The notes: a model not told the origin generated them from the letters alone. Numbered from the stretch's first letter, positions 8,866-18,752 are shown. The stretch is DNA of 64,000 bases from Flammeovirga yaeyamensis (GCF_018736045.1 NZ_CP076133.1:372001-436000); one strand, 5' to 3'. Numbers and translations are program-made.

Positions 8866-10437
8866 ATGACCTTATTACATATTCATAAAGATAAATGGAA
8901 ACCTAAATTTATAACCTTTATCCTTTTAGCGGTATTTACTTTTAGTTGTAATAAAACTAAAACTTTTCAACACGCAAGACCTAATATATTATTTTGTATT
9001 GCCGACGATGCGGGAATGTTTATGAGTGCTTACGGATCTAAATTTGTGAATACACCCTCTTTTGATAAAGTGGCAAAAAATGGTTTACTATTTATGAATG
9101 CTTACACTCCCATAGCAGCAAGTGGTCCATCGAGGAGTGTAGTACTTACCGGTAGAAATCCATGGGAATTAGAACAAGCAGGAAGAGAAGGGGTTGTTTT
9201 CCCATCCAAATTTAAAACATACGTTGAAGCCTTAAACGAGCAAGGCTATTTGGTTGGATATACAGGAAGAAGCTGGGACGCCGGAGATCCTGGTATCATG
9301 AATAACCAACCAAGAAAACTTACGGGAAAATCTTTTAATAAATTTAAAATGATCCCTCCTACTCAATCAATTTCATCAGACGACTACTCTAAAAACTTTG
9401 AATACTTTTTGTCGCAACAAAAAGAGAACGAGCCTTGGGCTTTTTGGTATGGATCAAGAGAGCCTCATAGAAATTATACATTCCGATCTGGGGTAAATGT
9501 AGGAGGTAAATCTCTATCTGATATCAAGAAAAAAGATATTTATAAATTCTTACCAGATAATGATACCACAAGACACGATTTATTAGATTACGCTACTGAA
9601 ATGGAATACAGTGATCATCATTTAGGTAAAATGTTGGATCTCCTCCATAAAACCAATCAGCTAGACAATACTATAGTTATTGTAACATCGGATAACGGAA
9701 TACCTTTCCCTAGAGTAAAAGGTATGGAATATGAAAGGAGTATTCATTTGCCATTAGCTATTATGTGGGGGAAAGGAATCAATAATCCTGGTAGAGTAAT
9801 AAATGATTATATCTCATTTACTGATATTGCCCCAACAATTTTAGAAGTGGCCAATATTTCTTCAAAATCAAAAATGGAAGAGATGAGTGGGAAATCGTTT
9901 ACAGATATATTTTATACAGATAGAGAGGGTTGGATCGATAGCGATAGGAATTATATATTGATTGGTAAAGAAAAAAATCACATCAATCAGTTCTCTGAAA
10001 ACGATTATCCTGTTAGGGGTTTAGTAATGGATAATTATTTATACCTACAGAATTATAAAAATAATAACCTTTTACAAATTCCTGCAAGATCATCTAAAAT
10101 AGCTAGAGAAATAAATCCTACTTATGAATGGATTTTAAAACAAAAAATGGAAAACCTTCATAATAATTATTGGGATTGGGCACACAGTACTCCAGAAAAA
10201 ATAGAACTCTATGATATTCATAAAGATCCTGATTGTTTAAATAATCTTTCCAAATTAAGTGCGTATCAGAAGCAGATTAACTTGATGTCTGAGTTAATGA
10301 CAGAAAAATTAAAAAAGCAGAATGATCCGAGAATGTTAAAACAAGAAAATAATCTTAAAGAAGATCCTAAAAGTCAACACCTTACTTTGTTACGAATAAG
10401 TAATGATAGTAATAGAGTTACTGCAGAATACTTTTAA
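8866..10437 (+). CDS. Ser-type sulfatase (S1 family, N-sulfoglucosamine sulfohydrolase-like), lipoprotein
   Basis: 523 residues with a lipoprotein-like N-terminus (hydrophobic 15-27, lipobox FTFSC, Cys 28). The sulfatase signature is SGPSR at 86-90, so the residue to become formylglycine is Ser 86, matured by the radical-SAM anSME system rather than the Cys-specific enzyme. Metal and active-site elements include ADDAG (46-50), the late SDNG motif, and KGMEYERSIHLPL. The motif that is usually GKWHLG reads GRSWDAG (134-140), so the usual Lys and His are Arg and Trp. Overall layout recalls heparan-N-sulfatase-like enzymes (possibly S1_8), but I cannot fix the subfamily. It would remove sulfate from glycan in the periplasm or at the surface. 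It is first in a plus-strand run with the regulator. Confidence 0.85.
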   Translation: MTLLHIHKDKWKPKFITFILLAVFTFSCNKTKTFQHARPNILFCIADDAGMFMSAYGSKFVNTPSFDKVAKNGLLFMNAYTPIAASGPSRSVVLTGRNPWELEQAGREGVVFPSKFKTYVEALNEQGYLVGYTGRSWDAGDPGIMNNQPRKLTGKSFNKFKMIPPTQSISSDDYSKNFEYFLSQQKENEPWAFWYGSREPHRNYTFRSGVNVGGKSLSDIKKKDIYKFLPDNDTTRHDLLDYATEMEYSDHHLGKMLDLLHKTNQLDNTIVIVTSDNGIPFPRVKGMEYERSIHLPLAIMWGKGINNPGRVINDYISFTDIAPTILEVANISSKSKMEEMSGKSFTDIFYTDREGWIDSDRNYILIGKEKNHINQFSENDYPVRGLVMDNYLYLQNYKNNNLLQIPARSSKIAREINPTYEWILKQKMENLHNNYWDWAHSTPEKIELYDIHKDPDCLNNLSKLSAYQKQINLMSELMTEKLKKQNDPRMLKQENNLKEDPKSQHLTLLRISNDSNRVTAEYF

Positions 10438-10542
10438 CCTTTTTAAATAAATAAGAGATCTAAGAATTAAATAAATACCACTCTAAATATGCTAACTTTA
10501 AGTTATTAAATAAAGAAAATTAGAGAGTACTAAATTTATACA

Positions 10543-13524
10543 ATGAGACATATTTTTACCATATTACTTTTTATCCTTTTTAATGCCTCTTTCGCATCGA
10601 ATACATTTAAGATACATGCTATTTCACAGCAATTATCGAATAGTGAAGTGTATTCTTTATTGGAAGATCACAATGGATACATATGGATTGGTACTTTAGA
10701 TGGACTCAATTATTATGATGGATACAATATTAAGGTATTCAATATTGGAGATGATAGAGATAACACCCTATCCAACAATACAATTTATGCTCTAGCAGAA
10801 GATAAAAAGAATAGGATTTGGATCGGAACAAACGACGGTTTGAACATTTATGAACCTTTGTACGATAGATTTACACAAATCTCTTTAAATAAATATGTAT
10901 CGAGAAAAGAACGTGTAAATACTTTTCAAATTCAAGGAAATCACCTTTTTGTAGGTACTCATAGCGGTTTGTACATCATAAATATCAATCAGGAAACAGA
11001 TCAAATAAAAAAAAGTAACTTTATTAAAGTAAATGAAGTGTTTCCTCAATCTTCTATAAATAACATTAAACCCGATCCGGTAGAAAAAGGAGTACTTTGG
11101 ATTGCCTCTAGCCATGGGTTGGCCAAGATTAAATACAATGCCAAGAAAAACAGAATCCGTATTTTATCAAAACCTCAACAATTAAGAGAAGTAAAAATCA
11201 CTGCTATAGATTTTGACAACAACAATAATATTTGGTATTCTACTGCTCAGGATCTCAATAAATATTACATTAAAGAAAAGAAAATTAAGAAGTGGAAAGA
11301 TATTCGATCTATTTCTGACCTTCAGGTAGATAGGAATGGAAACCTTTGGATATCTTCTGTAAGCAACGGATTATTTTACCTTAATAATTTTCAGTTAGAA
11401 ACTGAGGAAATCTATTTCCATAAACTGATGCAAACTTCCACACCATTAATCCGAACATTATTTCTAGGTAAAGATGGTACAATGTGGATAGGAACTATTG
11501 GTGAAGGAGTGAATTATTTAGATGTAGATAACAATCCATTTAAGCAATATAATATCTCCAAATACATTGATAATAAAAAGATTACACATTTTGTTCGTTC
11601 CATCTATAAAGATGAGTCGCAAAATTGTATTTATTTTGGTCTACACAATGGAGGATTATATGTGTATGATGAAAAAAGTAAAGTCACAAAAAAGGTCGGT
11701 CTAGGAGAATTGTTGGTATTTGATATCAAAAAGATTGATCAAAAGATATTTGTAGGTACTAAACAAGGTATTTATACAATTTCCGATAAAGGAAATGCTC
11801 ATCAAGTAAATAAGATTATTTCTATACCATCTACTTGTACCAACCTACTCGAAGGCAACACCAAAGGGGTACTTTGGGCAGCAACATTAGAAGGTGTTTA
11901 TCGATTCGAAAAGGATGGAGTAAAAGGGTATTCCTCTAAAATTTACAATAGAGAATCTGTTCCTAACTTATCTGGGAAAAATGCCCGTGTCTTATTTTAT
12001 GACAAAGAATATCATGAAATATGGGTAGGTTTTGAAGGAGGAGGATTAAATATTCTTTCTTTAGATGAAAATGAAAATGTAAAGAATGTAAACATCATTA
12101 ATTCTAATATTGGTGAGAAAGTGATTTCGAATGACTTCGTAAGATCTATCCGAAAAACAATAGATGGTCAATACCTTATTGGCACTTACAACGGTTTGAA
12201 TATTTTGAAAAGAATCGATGGTGAAAATTTTAAAAACAAAGTGATCACAAAAAACGATGGACTTTTATCAAATATGATTCAAAGTATTGAAGAAGATAAT
12301 GATGGAAATATTTGGTTAGGTACTAATAATGGTATGAGTCGTTTAAGCATACAGAATCAAGAGATTCATATCATTAATTACAATAGACAAAACGGACTAC
12401 CAAGTGCTGAGTTTTCAGAACATGCCTCTTGCAAAACGGATAGTGGAGACATCTTTTTTGGGACCAATCATTTGTTCTTTTCTTTTAATAATAAAGACAT
12501 TGTGGTGAGTGATAAAGGGCTCAAAGCCAGCATAGACAAATTCAATATTCTTGGTGATAGAGTTTTGCCCAATAAAATGTTCCATGGGCAGATAAAAACT
12601 GAACAACTTATCCCTGACTTAAAAGAGATTACACTTTCTCCTAATGAAACCTCCTTCTCATTAGACTTTATGGTCAATGAAGTGGGACGTGCTAAAAGAG
12701 TAGAATATGCTTACTTTCTAGAAGGTTTTGATACTGAATGGAAATATCTTAGTAATAATAATCGTCACATAGAATATGTTCATCTACCTTATGGAACATA
12801 TACATTAAAATATAAAGCTTCTTCTGTTGATGGAATTTTTGATGAAGATTATCACACTTTGACTATTGAAATTGAACGACCTTATTATTTAACTTGGTAT
12901 GCTTTCCTTAGCTACTTTATTATTCTAGTAGGCATAATTTATATTTTGTATTTATCAAAATTTAAAAGAGAAGCAGAAGAGAACTTTAATATTCAAGCCA
13001 ACAATCAACTTGATTCTAAATTAAAGAAAGTAATCGAAAAAGAATCTTTAAATAATAATCAAATAAAAGAAAGTACGACAGAAAATAAAGAAGGGTTGAT
13101 CATTAAAGAAGAAAAAAATTCAGAAGAAGAAAAAGAACCTGTGGATGAAGATAAGCCTCGTTTATCCATTCAAGATGAAAAATTCTTAAACAAACTTTCC
13201 GATGCCATAGCAGAAGGATTATCTGATTCTGAATTTACTATTGAAACTCTAGAAAAAGAGTTGGGAATGAGCCATTCAAACTTTTACCGAAAAGTAAAAA
13301 AAGTAACCGGTAGATCTGCAAAAGATATATTACAAGAAGCACGTTTAAAGAAAGCTGCTTTTCTGATTACAAAAGAAGAATATAGAGTTTCTGATGTAGC
13401 TTATATTGTTGGATTTAACAATCCAAAATATTTTAGTAAGTGTTTTAAAGAATTCTTTGGAATGACTCCTTCACAATACGAACAAACGGAAAAGGAAAAA
13501 AAAGAAACCACAACAAACAATTAA
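10543..13524 (+). CDS. Membrane-bound propeller/Y_Y_Y/AraC one-component regulator (HTCS-like without kinase)
   Basis: 993 residues. After a signal peptide (1-18) come two seven-bladed propellers of the two-component-regulator type, seen as repeats ending WIGTLDGLNYY, WIGTNDGLNIY, MWIGTIGEGVNYL and IWLGTNNGMSRL, then a Y_Y_Y Ig-like domain, one membrane helix (about 785-804), an acidic Lys/Glu linker and an AraC-type HTH (about 875-982). A normal hybrid two-component system has HisKA, HATPase and receiver domains between membrane and HTH; here none is present and the linker is only about 70 residues. The periplasmic part probably senses a glycan fragment and the cytoplasmic HTH controls the surrounding genes. 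It lies 105 bp after the sulfatase and 4 bp before the epimerase. Confidence 0.9.
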   Translation: MRHIFTILLFILFNASFASNTFKIHAISQQLSNSEVYSLLEDHNGYIWIGTLDGLNYYDGYNIKVFNIGDDRDNTLSNNTIYALAEDKKNRIWIGTNDGLNIYEPLYDRFTQISLNKYVSRKERVNTFQIQGNHLFVGTHSGLYIININQETDQIKKSNFIKVNEVFPQSSINNIKPDPVEKGVLWIASSHGLAKIKYNAKKNRIRILSKPQQLREVKITAIDFDNNNNIWYSTAQDLNKYYIKEKKIKKWKDIRSISDLQVDRNGNLWISSVSNGLFYLNNFQLETEEIYFHKLMQTSTPLIRTLFLGKDGTMWIGTIGEGVNYLDVDNNPFKQYNISKYIDNKKITHFVRSIYKDESQNCIYFGLHNGGLYVYDEKSKVTKKVGLGELLVFDIKKIDQKIFVGTKQGIYTISDKGNAHQVNKIISIPSTCTNLLEGNTKGVLWAATLEGVYRFEKDGVKGYSSKIYNRESVPNLSGKNARVLFYDKEYHEIWVGFEGGGLNILSLDENENVKNVNIINSNIGEKVISNDFVRSIRKTIDGQYLIGTYNGLNILKRIDGENFKNKVITKNDGLLSNMIQSIEEDNDGNIWLGTNNGMSRLSIQNQEIHIINYNRQNGLPSAEFSEHASCKTDSGDIFFGTNHLFFSFNNKDIVVSDKGLKASIDKFNILGDRVLPNKMFHGQIKTEQLIPDLKEITLSPNETSFSLDFMVNEVGRAKRVEYAYFLEGFDTEWKYLSNNNRHIEYVHLPYGTYTLKYKASSVDGIFDEDYHTLTIEIERPYYLTWYAFLSYFIILVGIIYILYLSKFKREAEENFNIQANNQLDSKLKKVIEKESLNNNQIKESTTENKEGLIIKEEKNSEEEKEPVDEDKPRLSIQDEKFLNKLSDAIAEGLSDSEFTIETLEKELGMSHSNFYRKVKKVTGRSAKDILQEARLKKAAFLITKEEYRVSDVAYIVGFNNPKYFSKCFKEFFGMTPSQYEQTEKEKKETTTNN

Positions 13525-13528
13525 ATAA

Positions 13529-14617
13529 ATGAAATCTGGATTATATTTTTTAATGCTATTCTTCATCATAGCGTTTGGAACTTTACATGCTAAATCTTGC
13601 ATGAATAAAAACGATAATTCATTCAAAATCATAGAATTATCTAATAAAAAAGGTAACAAAATAGGAATAACCAACTATGGTGCTCGATTGGTTTCATGGT
13701 ATGTAAAAGACAATAAAAATAAAGAACAAAATATTGTTTTAGGCTTTTCATCACAGGAACAATACGAAAAAGCAGCTGCCCCATATTATGGTGCAATTGT
13801 TGGTCGTTATGCCAATAGAATTGAAAATTTCACCTTGTATGGTAAAGAGTATCATTTAACCGACGATGCTTATGTGCTGCATGGTGGAAAAGCAGGTTTT
13901 CACGATAAATTATGGACCATTGAAGTAGTATCTGATTCATCGGTTACACTTTCATATATATCAAAAGATGGGGATGGTGGTTACCAAGGTCAAGTAACTA
14001 CACATGTAGAATATATACTTACTTCTCAAAATGAGTTAGTTATCAATTATTCTGCAGCGACTGATAAACCAACTCCAATAAATTTAACAAACCATGCCTT
14101 TTTTAATCTTAAAGGTGCTGGAAATGGTTCAATATTAGATCTATCCTTAAAAGTAAATGCAGATCAATTTACTCCTTTACAAAGTAATGGTTTGCCCACT
14201 GGAGAAATTAAAGAAGTAGAAGGAAGCGTCTTTGATTTTAGAAATTTCAAAAAGGTAAAATCAGCAGTAAAGAGTAAGGATCCACAAATTTTATTGGCAA
14301 AAGGGCTAGATCATAATTTTGTAAACAAGAACACAAACGAGCCTCTTATTACAGCTATCGATCCTAAATCAGGAATTAAAATGGAAATGACAACCACGAT
14401 GGCTGGTGTACAAATTTATACTGCAAATTATTTATCAGGTAAAGATAAAAATGATAAAGGAAAAGCATTTAAAGCAAGAGAATCTATCTGTTTTGAATCC
14501 CAATTTTTTGCCAATTCACCTAATCATTCCAACTTCCCTAATACAATTTTAAAACCGGGTGAAACATATTCGCATTCAACAGTATATAAAGTCACTACTC
14601 TAAATAGTGTACGATAA
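13529..14617 (+). CDS. Secreted aldose 1-epimerase (galactose mutarotase)
   Basis: 362 residues with an N-terminal export signal (1-21, FGTLHAKS; a Cys follows at 24). The body is a complete GalM beta-sandwich: NYGARLVSWYV, GRYANRIENF, VLHGGKAGFHDKLW, the His region PINLTNHAFFNL and the C-terminal catalytic-Glu region ICFESQFFANSPNHSNFP. It interconverts alpha and beta anomers of galactose or a related sugar. Export is notable because a second, cytoplasmic homologue is at 58662-59702. It starts 4 bp after the regulator stop, so the two are co-transcribed, and it likely serves released sugars in the periplasm. Confidence 0.9.
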   Translation: MKSGLYFLMLFFIIAFGTLHAKSCMNKNDNSFKIIELSNKKGNKIGITNYGARLVSWYVKDNKNKEQNIVLGFSSQEQYEKAAAPYYGAIVGRYANRIENFTLYGKEYHLTDDAYVLHGGKAGFHDKLWTIEVVSDSSVTLSYISKDGDGGYQGQVTTHVEYILTSQNELVINYSAATDKPTPINLTNHAFFNLKGAGNGSILDLSLKVNADQFTPLQSNGLPTGEIKEVEGSVFDFRNFKKVKSAVKSKDPQILLAKGLDHNFVNKNTNEPLITAIDPKSGIKMEMTTTMAGVQIYTANYLSGKDKNDKGKAFKARESICFESQFFANSPNHSNFPNTILKPGETYSHSTVYKVTTLNSVR

Positions 14618-14655
14618 AAAAATAATAAAGAATTACAAAATAAATATTTTTTAAA

Positions 14656-16212
14656 ATGAAAAAAATAATTTTCCCCCTCTTGATCGTAATGGCTTGTTTA
14701 GGTACAAGTTGCCAAAAAAATCAAACAAATTCGTCTGAAGAAAGTATTACACAAAAACCAAACATCATCTTTATTTACCTAGATGATCTTGGCTATGGTG
14801 ATTTAGGTGTAAACGGTGCAAAAGGTGTTGAAACTCCTCATTTCGATGCATTAGCAAACGGTGGTATCAATTTCACTAATGGCTATGCTTCTTCTGCCAC
14901 TTGTACTCCCTCTAGATATGCAGCTTTTACAGGACAATATCCTTGGAGAAAAAATGCTAAAATTTTACCTGGTTCGGCACCAATGCTTATTGATACTACA
15001 CAAGTTACACTGGCTGGTATGCTAAAAGAATCAGGGTACAATACAGCTATTATTGGAAAGTGGCATTTAGGTTTAGGTACTCATGACAAAAATTGGAATG
15101 AACATATTTATCCTAATCCAAATGACGTTGGGTACCACCACTCTTACATTATGGCAGCAACCCAAGATAGAGTGCCAACAGTTTACATCGAAGATGGAGA
15201 TGTGGTTGGTTTAGACCCCAACGATCCTATTGAAATTGATTATGATAATAACTTCCCAGGTCAAACAAGTGGTAAAGAAAACCCTGAGTTGACGACGATG
15301 AAATGGCACCACGGTCACAACAGTAGTATTATTAACGGTATCCCAAGAATTGGATTCATGAAAGGCGGGAAATCGGCCATTTGGAGTGATGTTGATATGG
15401 CTGACCACTTTTTAGGTAAAGTAAAAAATTACATTACTGAAAAATCGAAAGAGGACAAACCTTTCTTCTTAACATACACCATGCAACAACCCCACGTTCC
15501 TAGAACTCCTCATCCAAGATTTGTAGGTAAGTCTACATTAGGACCAAGAGGTGATGTGATTGCTGAAGCTGACTGGTGTATTGGAGAGCTGATGAAAACT
15601 ATACGTGAAGCAGGTATTGAAGAAAATACTCTAATTGTATTGTCATCTGATAACGGACCAGTATTAAATGATGGTTACTATGATGATGCAGTTGAAAAAC
15701 TTGGAGACCACGATCCTAATGGAGGTTTAAGAGGTGGTAAGTACTCTTTATATGATGCAGGTACACACGTTCCTTTTATTACTTATTGGAAAGGTAAAAT
15801 TCAACCTTCAACATCAAATGCTTTGGTTTGTCAGATGGACCTTTTTGCTTCTTTGGCAGATTTAGTTGGTAGTAAAATGAAATCTCAAGATTCAGAAAAT
15901 GTACTTCCTGCATTATTAGGTACATCAAAAGAAGGAAGATCTTCTCTTATTTTAGAGGCAACAACTCGTACATCTTACAGAAAAGGAGATTATGTATTAA
16001 TGCCAGCTTATGAGGGTCCTAAAGTAAATACTGAGGTAAATATTGAATTGGGCAACTTAAATGAATTGGCTCTATTTAATTTAAAAGAGGATCCTGCTCA
16101 GACTAAGAATATTGCAAAAGAAAATCCTGAATTGGTACAACAACTTTTAAAAGAGTTTATCTCTAAAAGAGGTAAAGACTATAAGAAAACTTCTCAATTG
16201 GAATTGAAATAA
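14656..16212 (+). CDS. Cys-type sulfatase lipoprotein (S1 family, arylsulfatase A-like)
   Basis: 518 residues with lipobox CLGTSC (Cys 19). The formylglycine signature is CTPSR with Cys 83, followed by the standard GKWHLGLG motif, LDDLGYGDLG metal ligands near 42, QQPHVPRTPHPRF, SSDNGP and GGKYSLYDAGTHVP. All catalytic elements look intact. The insert MKWHHGHNSSIINGIPRIG recalls enzymes acting on 6-sulfated galactose or N-acetylgalactosamine (possibly S1_15), a weak impression only. It lies 38 bp after the epimerase in the same run and before a shared terminator. It removes sulfate esters so that glycosidases can proceed. Confidence 0.92.
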   Translation: MKKIIFPLLIVMACLGTSCQKNQTNSSEESITQKPNIIFIYLDDLGYGDLGVNGAKGVETPHFDALANGGINFTNGYASSATCTPSRYAAFTGQYPWRKNAKILPGSAPMLIDTTQVTLAGMLKESGYNTAIIGKWHLGLGTHDKNWNEHIYPNPNDVGYHHSYIMAATQDRVPTVYIEDGDVVGLDPNDPIEIDYDNNFPGQTSGKENPELTTMKWHHGHNSSIINGIPRIGFMKGGKSAIWSDVDMADHFLGKVKNYITEKSKEDKPFFLTYTMQQPHVPRTPHPRFVGKSTLGPRGDVIAEADWCIGELMKTIREAGIEENTLIVLSSDNGPVLNDGYYDDAVEKLGDHDPNGGLRGGKYSLYDAGTHVPFITYWKGKIQPSTSNALVCQMDLFASLADLVGSKMKSQDSENVLPALLGTSKEGRSSLILEATTRTSYRKGDYVLMPAYEGPKVNTEVNIELGNLNELALFNLKEDPAQTKNIAKENPELVQQLLKEFISKRGKDYKKTSQLELK

Positions 16213-16236
16213 TAGATTATATATTAAATTAAAATC

Positions 16237-16270
16237 AAGGCTATCCCTATTTTTAAAAGGAGATAGCCTT
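16237..16270. terminator. Bidirectional terminator between sulfatase and GH20 gene
   Basis: AAGGCTATC (16237-16245) pairs with GATAGCCTT (16262-16270) between two convergent stop codons. T-rich sequence flanks the stem on both strands, so it can serve both genes. Confidence 0.75.
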
Positions 16271-16305
16271 ATTACTTTATTATTTTAAATAATCTTGCCA
16301 GTCTA

Positions 16306-18579
16306 TTATTCTACAATTATTTCATCTATAAAAACATAAGCTTGTTTACCGGAATCATTATGCCATTTCGGTAATTTTCCATAATTTTTAACGATAACTT
16401 TTATATATCGTGATACTATTTTATCAAACTTCACTTCGTAATCTGTAATCCCATCTGCTGTTTCTTGAATAGTCATCGGTAATACTTTCTCCCCTACTTT
16501 TTGATAATCATTTTGATCATCAGAAACGTAAATTTCTATGGCTTTCGGTCCGAAAACTCCTTTCTTCATTTTTATCAAAGTACCTACTCTGACTTTCGCT
16601 ATTTCTGTGTTTTTTTCTAAATCAATCACACATGAAAAGTCTCCCTGATTGAATCCAACCCATGCTCCAGAATTATAAATCAAAGAACCTCTCAATCCAT
16701 CGTTTAAAGGTGTTTTACCATATTTAAAATAGGTATTTGATGTAGATGAAAGTAACTCTAAAGGTTTGAATGCTGCTTTATGGAAATTGATTTCTCTTTT
16801 CAAGTAAGCCGTGTTAGGAGTAACTGTTGCTTTCAAAGTAGTGGTTTGATTGATCACGATTGGTTTTGAGTATACTTGACTATTTTCGTTAGGAACTGAA
16901 CCATCCAATGTGTACAATATGGGTTGATCTGAAGTCGTCTCTAAAGTAGCTACCAAAGCTTTTAATGAAGTATCTGCTTTTACCTCTCCCAACACATTAT
17001 ACAAGTGTTTTGCATAATTCAAGTCCATCTGATCATATACTTTGCGGATATCATTTAGTCGGGATTTAAAATTCTTCCAATCCTTATTGTCAGCCGCAGT
17101 CCATGCAATTTCAGATAAAGCAGCAACTCTAGGTACCATCATGTATTCCACTTTTTCCGGTGTCTTCATGTATTCCGTCCAAACATTTCCTTGCACTCCG
17201 ATGATGTACTTTTGTTCCTCTTTTGATAAAGAAGAAGGGAGTGGTTCATAATCATACACTTCTTTTACCGAAGTATATCCCCCTACTTGTAAAGGCTCAT
17301 TAGAGATATCTTCTGTTTGATAATGATCAAAATACACATGATCCCCCGGTGTCATAATCACCTCATGATGAGCCTTGGCTGCAGCAATACCACCCTCTGT
17401 TCCTCTCCACGACATTACGGTGGCATTTGGAGCTAAACCACCTTCTAAAATTTCGTCCCAACCAATCATTCTTTTCCCTTTACTGTTCAGGTACTTCTCT
17501 ATTCTTTGGACAAAATAACTTTGCAATTCGTGTTCATCTTTCAGTTTTTCATCACGAATTCTCTTTTGGCATTTCGGACATTTCTTCCATTGAGTCTTCG
17601 GACACTCGTCCCCTCCTATATGAATATAATTGGATGGAAAAAGGGTCATCACTTCCTCTAAAACATCTTCCAAAAAATGAAAGGTTTCTTCATTTCCAGC
17701 ACAGTATACATCCTCAAAAACGCCAAAAGTTTGGGCTACCTCATAAGGTCCACCCGAACAACCCAATTGAGGGTAAGAGGCCAAAGCAGCTAAAGCATGA
17801 CCAGGTAATTCTATTTCAGGAATCGTCTCAATACCTCTCTCCTGAGCATATTTAACTACTTCTTTTACTTCTTCTTGGGTGTAAAAACCACCATATCGTT
17901 GTCCATCAAATTGTTTGCTACTACCGTGATGTCCCACCACAGTACCCTTTCTAAAACCGCCAATTTCTGTCAGCTTCGGATACTTCTTAATTTCAATTCT
18001 CCAACCTTGATCCTCCGTCAGGTGCCAATGGAAAGTATTGATTTTATGAAGTGATAAAACATCAATATACTTTTTGATAAATGCTACAGGAAACATATGT
18101 CGACCCACATCCAAATGCATTCCTCTATACCTAAATCGAGGTTGGTCTTTTATGGTCACACATGGTAATTGATCCTCATTTTCAGAGATGATCTGACGAA
18201 GCGATTGAATTCCCCAAAGCACCGATCGACCGTCTTTGCCTTCGATTAGAATCTTATCATTTGATATAGATAAAAGGTACTCTTCCTCCTTTAAATCTTT
18301 ATTGATTTTTAATTCAATTTTGTCAGTCTTTTCTGATGATTCTAACTTAGGCGAGAATCCTAAAGTAGATTGAACAAAGCCTTGTAATAAAATGGCCTCA
18401 CTTTTTAGTTTAGCATCTGCATAAATTACAGATGTAGGTGTCAGCGTAAAAAAGTCCTCTTGATATTGAATAGAAAGAGGTTCCGGGATGATATTGACCT
18501 TCTTGTCCGTCTGTTTTTTTGTACATGCAAACGACAAGAACAGCATACTCATCCATAAAAATGGAGTAATGTGTCTCAT
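16306..18579 (-). CDS. GH20 beta-N-acetylhexosaminidase lipoprotein with C-terminal discoidin-like domain
   Basis: 757 residues, lipobox LSFAC (Cys 19). An N-terminal GH20b domain (about 30-145) precedes the GH20 barrel with FRYRGMHLDVGRH, HWHLTEDQGWR and the catalytic pair Asp 324-Glu 325 in HIGGDECPK. A chitobiase-type C-terminal unit (PILYTLDGSVPNENS) and an F5/8 type C-like beta domain follow. The enzyme removes terminal GlcNAc or GalNAc by substrate-assisted catalysis. It converges on the sulfatase run and is separated from the LytTR operon by a divergent promoter region. Its presence hints that the nearby sulfatases may act on an amino-sugar glycan, but it may be an independent gene. 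Confidence 0.93.
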   Translation of the reverse strand: MRHITPFLWMSMLFLSFACTKKQTDKKVNIIPEPLSIQYQEDFFTLTPTSVIYADAKLKSEAILLQGFVQSTLGFSPKLESSEKTDKIELKINKDLKEEEYLLSISNDKILIEGKDGRSVLWGIQSLRQIISENEDQLPCVTIKDQPRFRYRGMHLDVGRHMFPVAFIKKYIDVLSLHKINTFHWHLTEDQGWRIEIKKYPKLTEIGGFRKGTVVGHHGSSKQFDGQRYGGFYTQEEVKEVVKYAQERGIETIPEIELPGHALAALASYPQLGCSGGPYEVAQTFGVFEDVYCAGNEETFHFLEDVLEEVMTLFPSNYIHIGGDECPKTQWKKCPKCQKRIRDEKLKDEHELQSYFVQRIEKYLNSKGKRMIGWDEILEGGLAPNATVMSWRGTEGGIAAAKAHHEVIMTPGDHVYFDHYQTEDISNEPLQVGGYTSVKEVYDYEPLPSSLSKEEQKYIIGVQGNVWTEYMKTPEKVEYMMVPRVAALSEIAWTAADNKDWKNFKSRLNDIRKVYDQMDLNYAKHLYNVLGEVKADTSLKALVATLETTSDQPILYTLDGSVPNENSQVYSKPIVINQTTTLKATVTPNTAYLKREINFHKAAFKPLELLSSTSNTYFKYGKTPLNDGLRGSLIYNSGAWVGFNQGDFSCVIDLEKNTEIAKVRVGTLIKMKKGVFGPKAIEIYVSDDQNDYQKVGEKVLPMTIQETADGITDYEVKFDKIVSRYIKVIVKNYGKLPKWHNDSGKQAYVFIDEIIVE

Positions 18580-18660
18580 TAGAAGTTGATAGTTAATTTA
18601 ATTATATTACTGAGGGGGTAAATATAAATGATAGATAGATGAAATCACACTTCACTCCCC

Positions 18661-18668
18661 CAAATTTA
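18661..18668 (-). promoter_or_regulatory. Candidate -7 box (TAAATTTG) for the GH20 gene
   Basis: The minus strand reads TAAATTTG, matching TAnnTTTG, about 82 nt before the GH20 start codon. A TTTG -33 word at standard spacing is not obvious, so this is a motif match only. Confidence 0.35.
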
Positions 18669-18686
18669 CAATCCACTCCCCTCGAA

Positions 18687-18717
18687 TTTGACATGAAATG
18701 TATTTACCCTATCCTTG
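18687..18717 (+). promoter_or_regulatory. Candidate promoter of the LytTR operon (TTTG, 19 nt, TATCCTTG)
   Basis: TTTG at 18687-18690 and TATCCTTG at 18710-18717 are separated by 19 nt, the layout of Bacteroidota housekeeping promoters (TTTG/TAnnTTTG, one mismatch). Transcription would begin near 18724. This supports translation from the ATG at 18753 rather than from the ATG at 18639, which would lie upstream of the transcript. Confidence 0.55.
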
Positions 18718-18752
18718 TATCATCAACATTAACTAGTGTCAAATTAATTTTT

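Noticed and set aside
18639-18752. Longer N-terminus for the helical-repeat protein
   Set aside because: The first 38 residues hide the signal peptide and lie mostly upstream of the best promoter (18687-18717).
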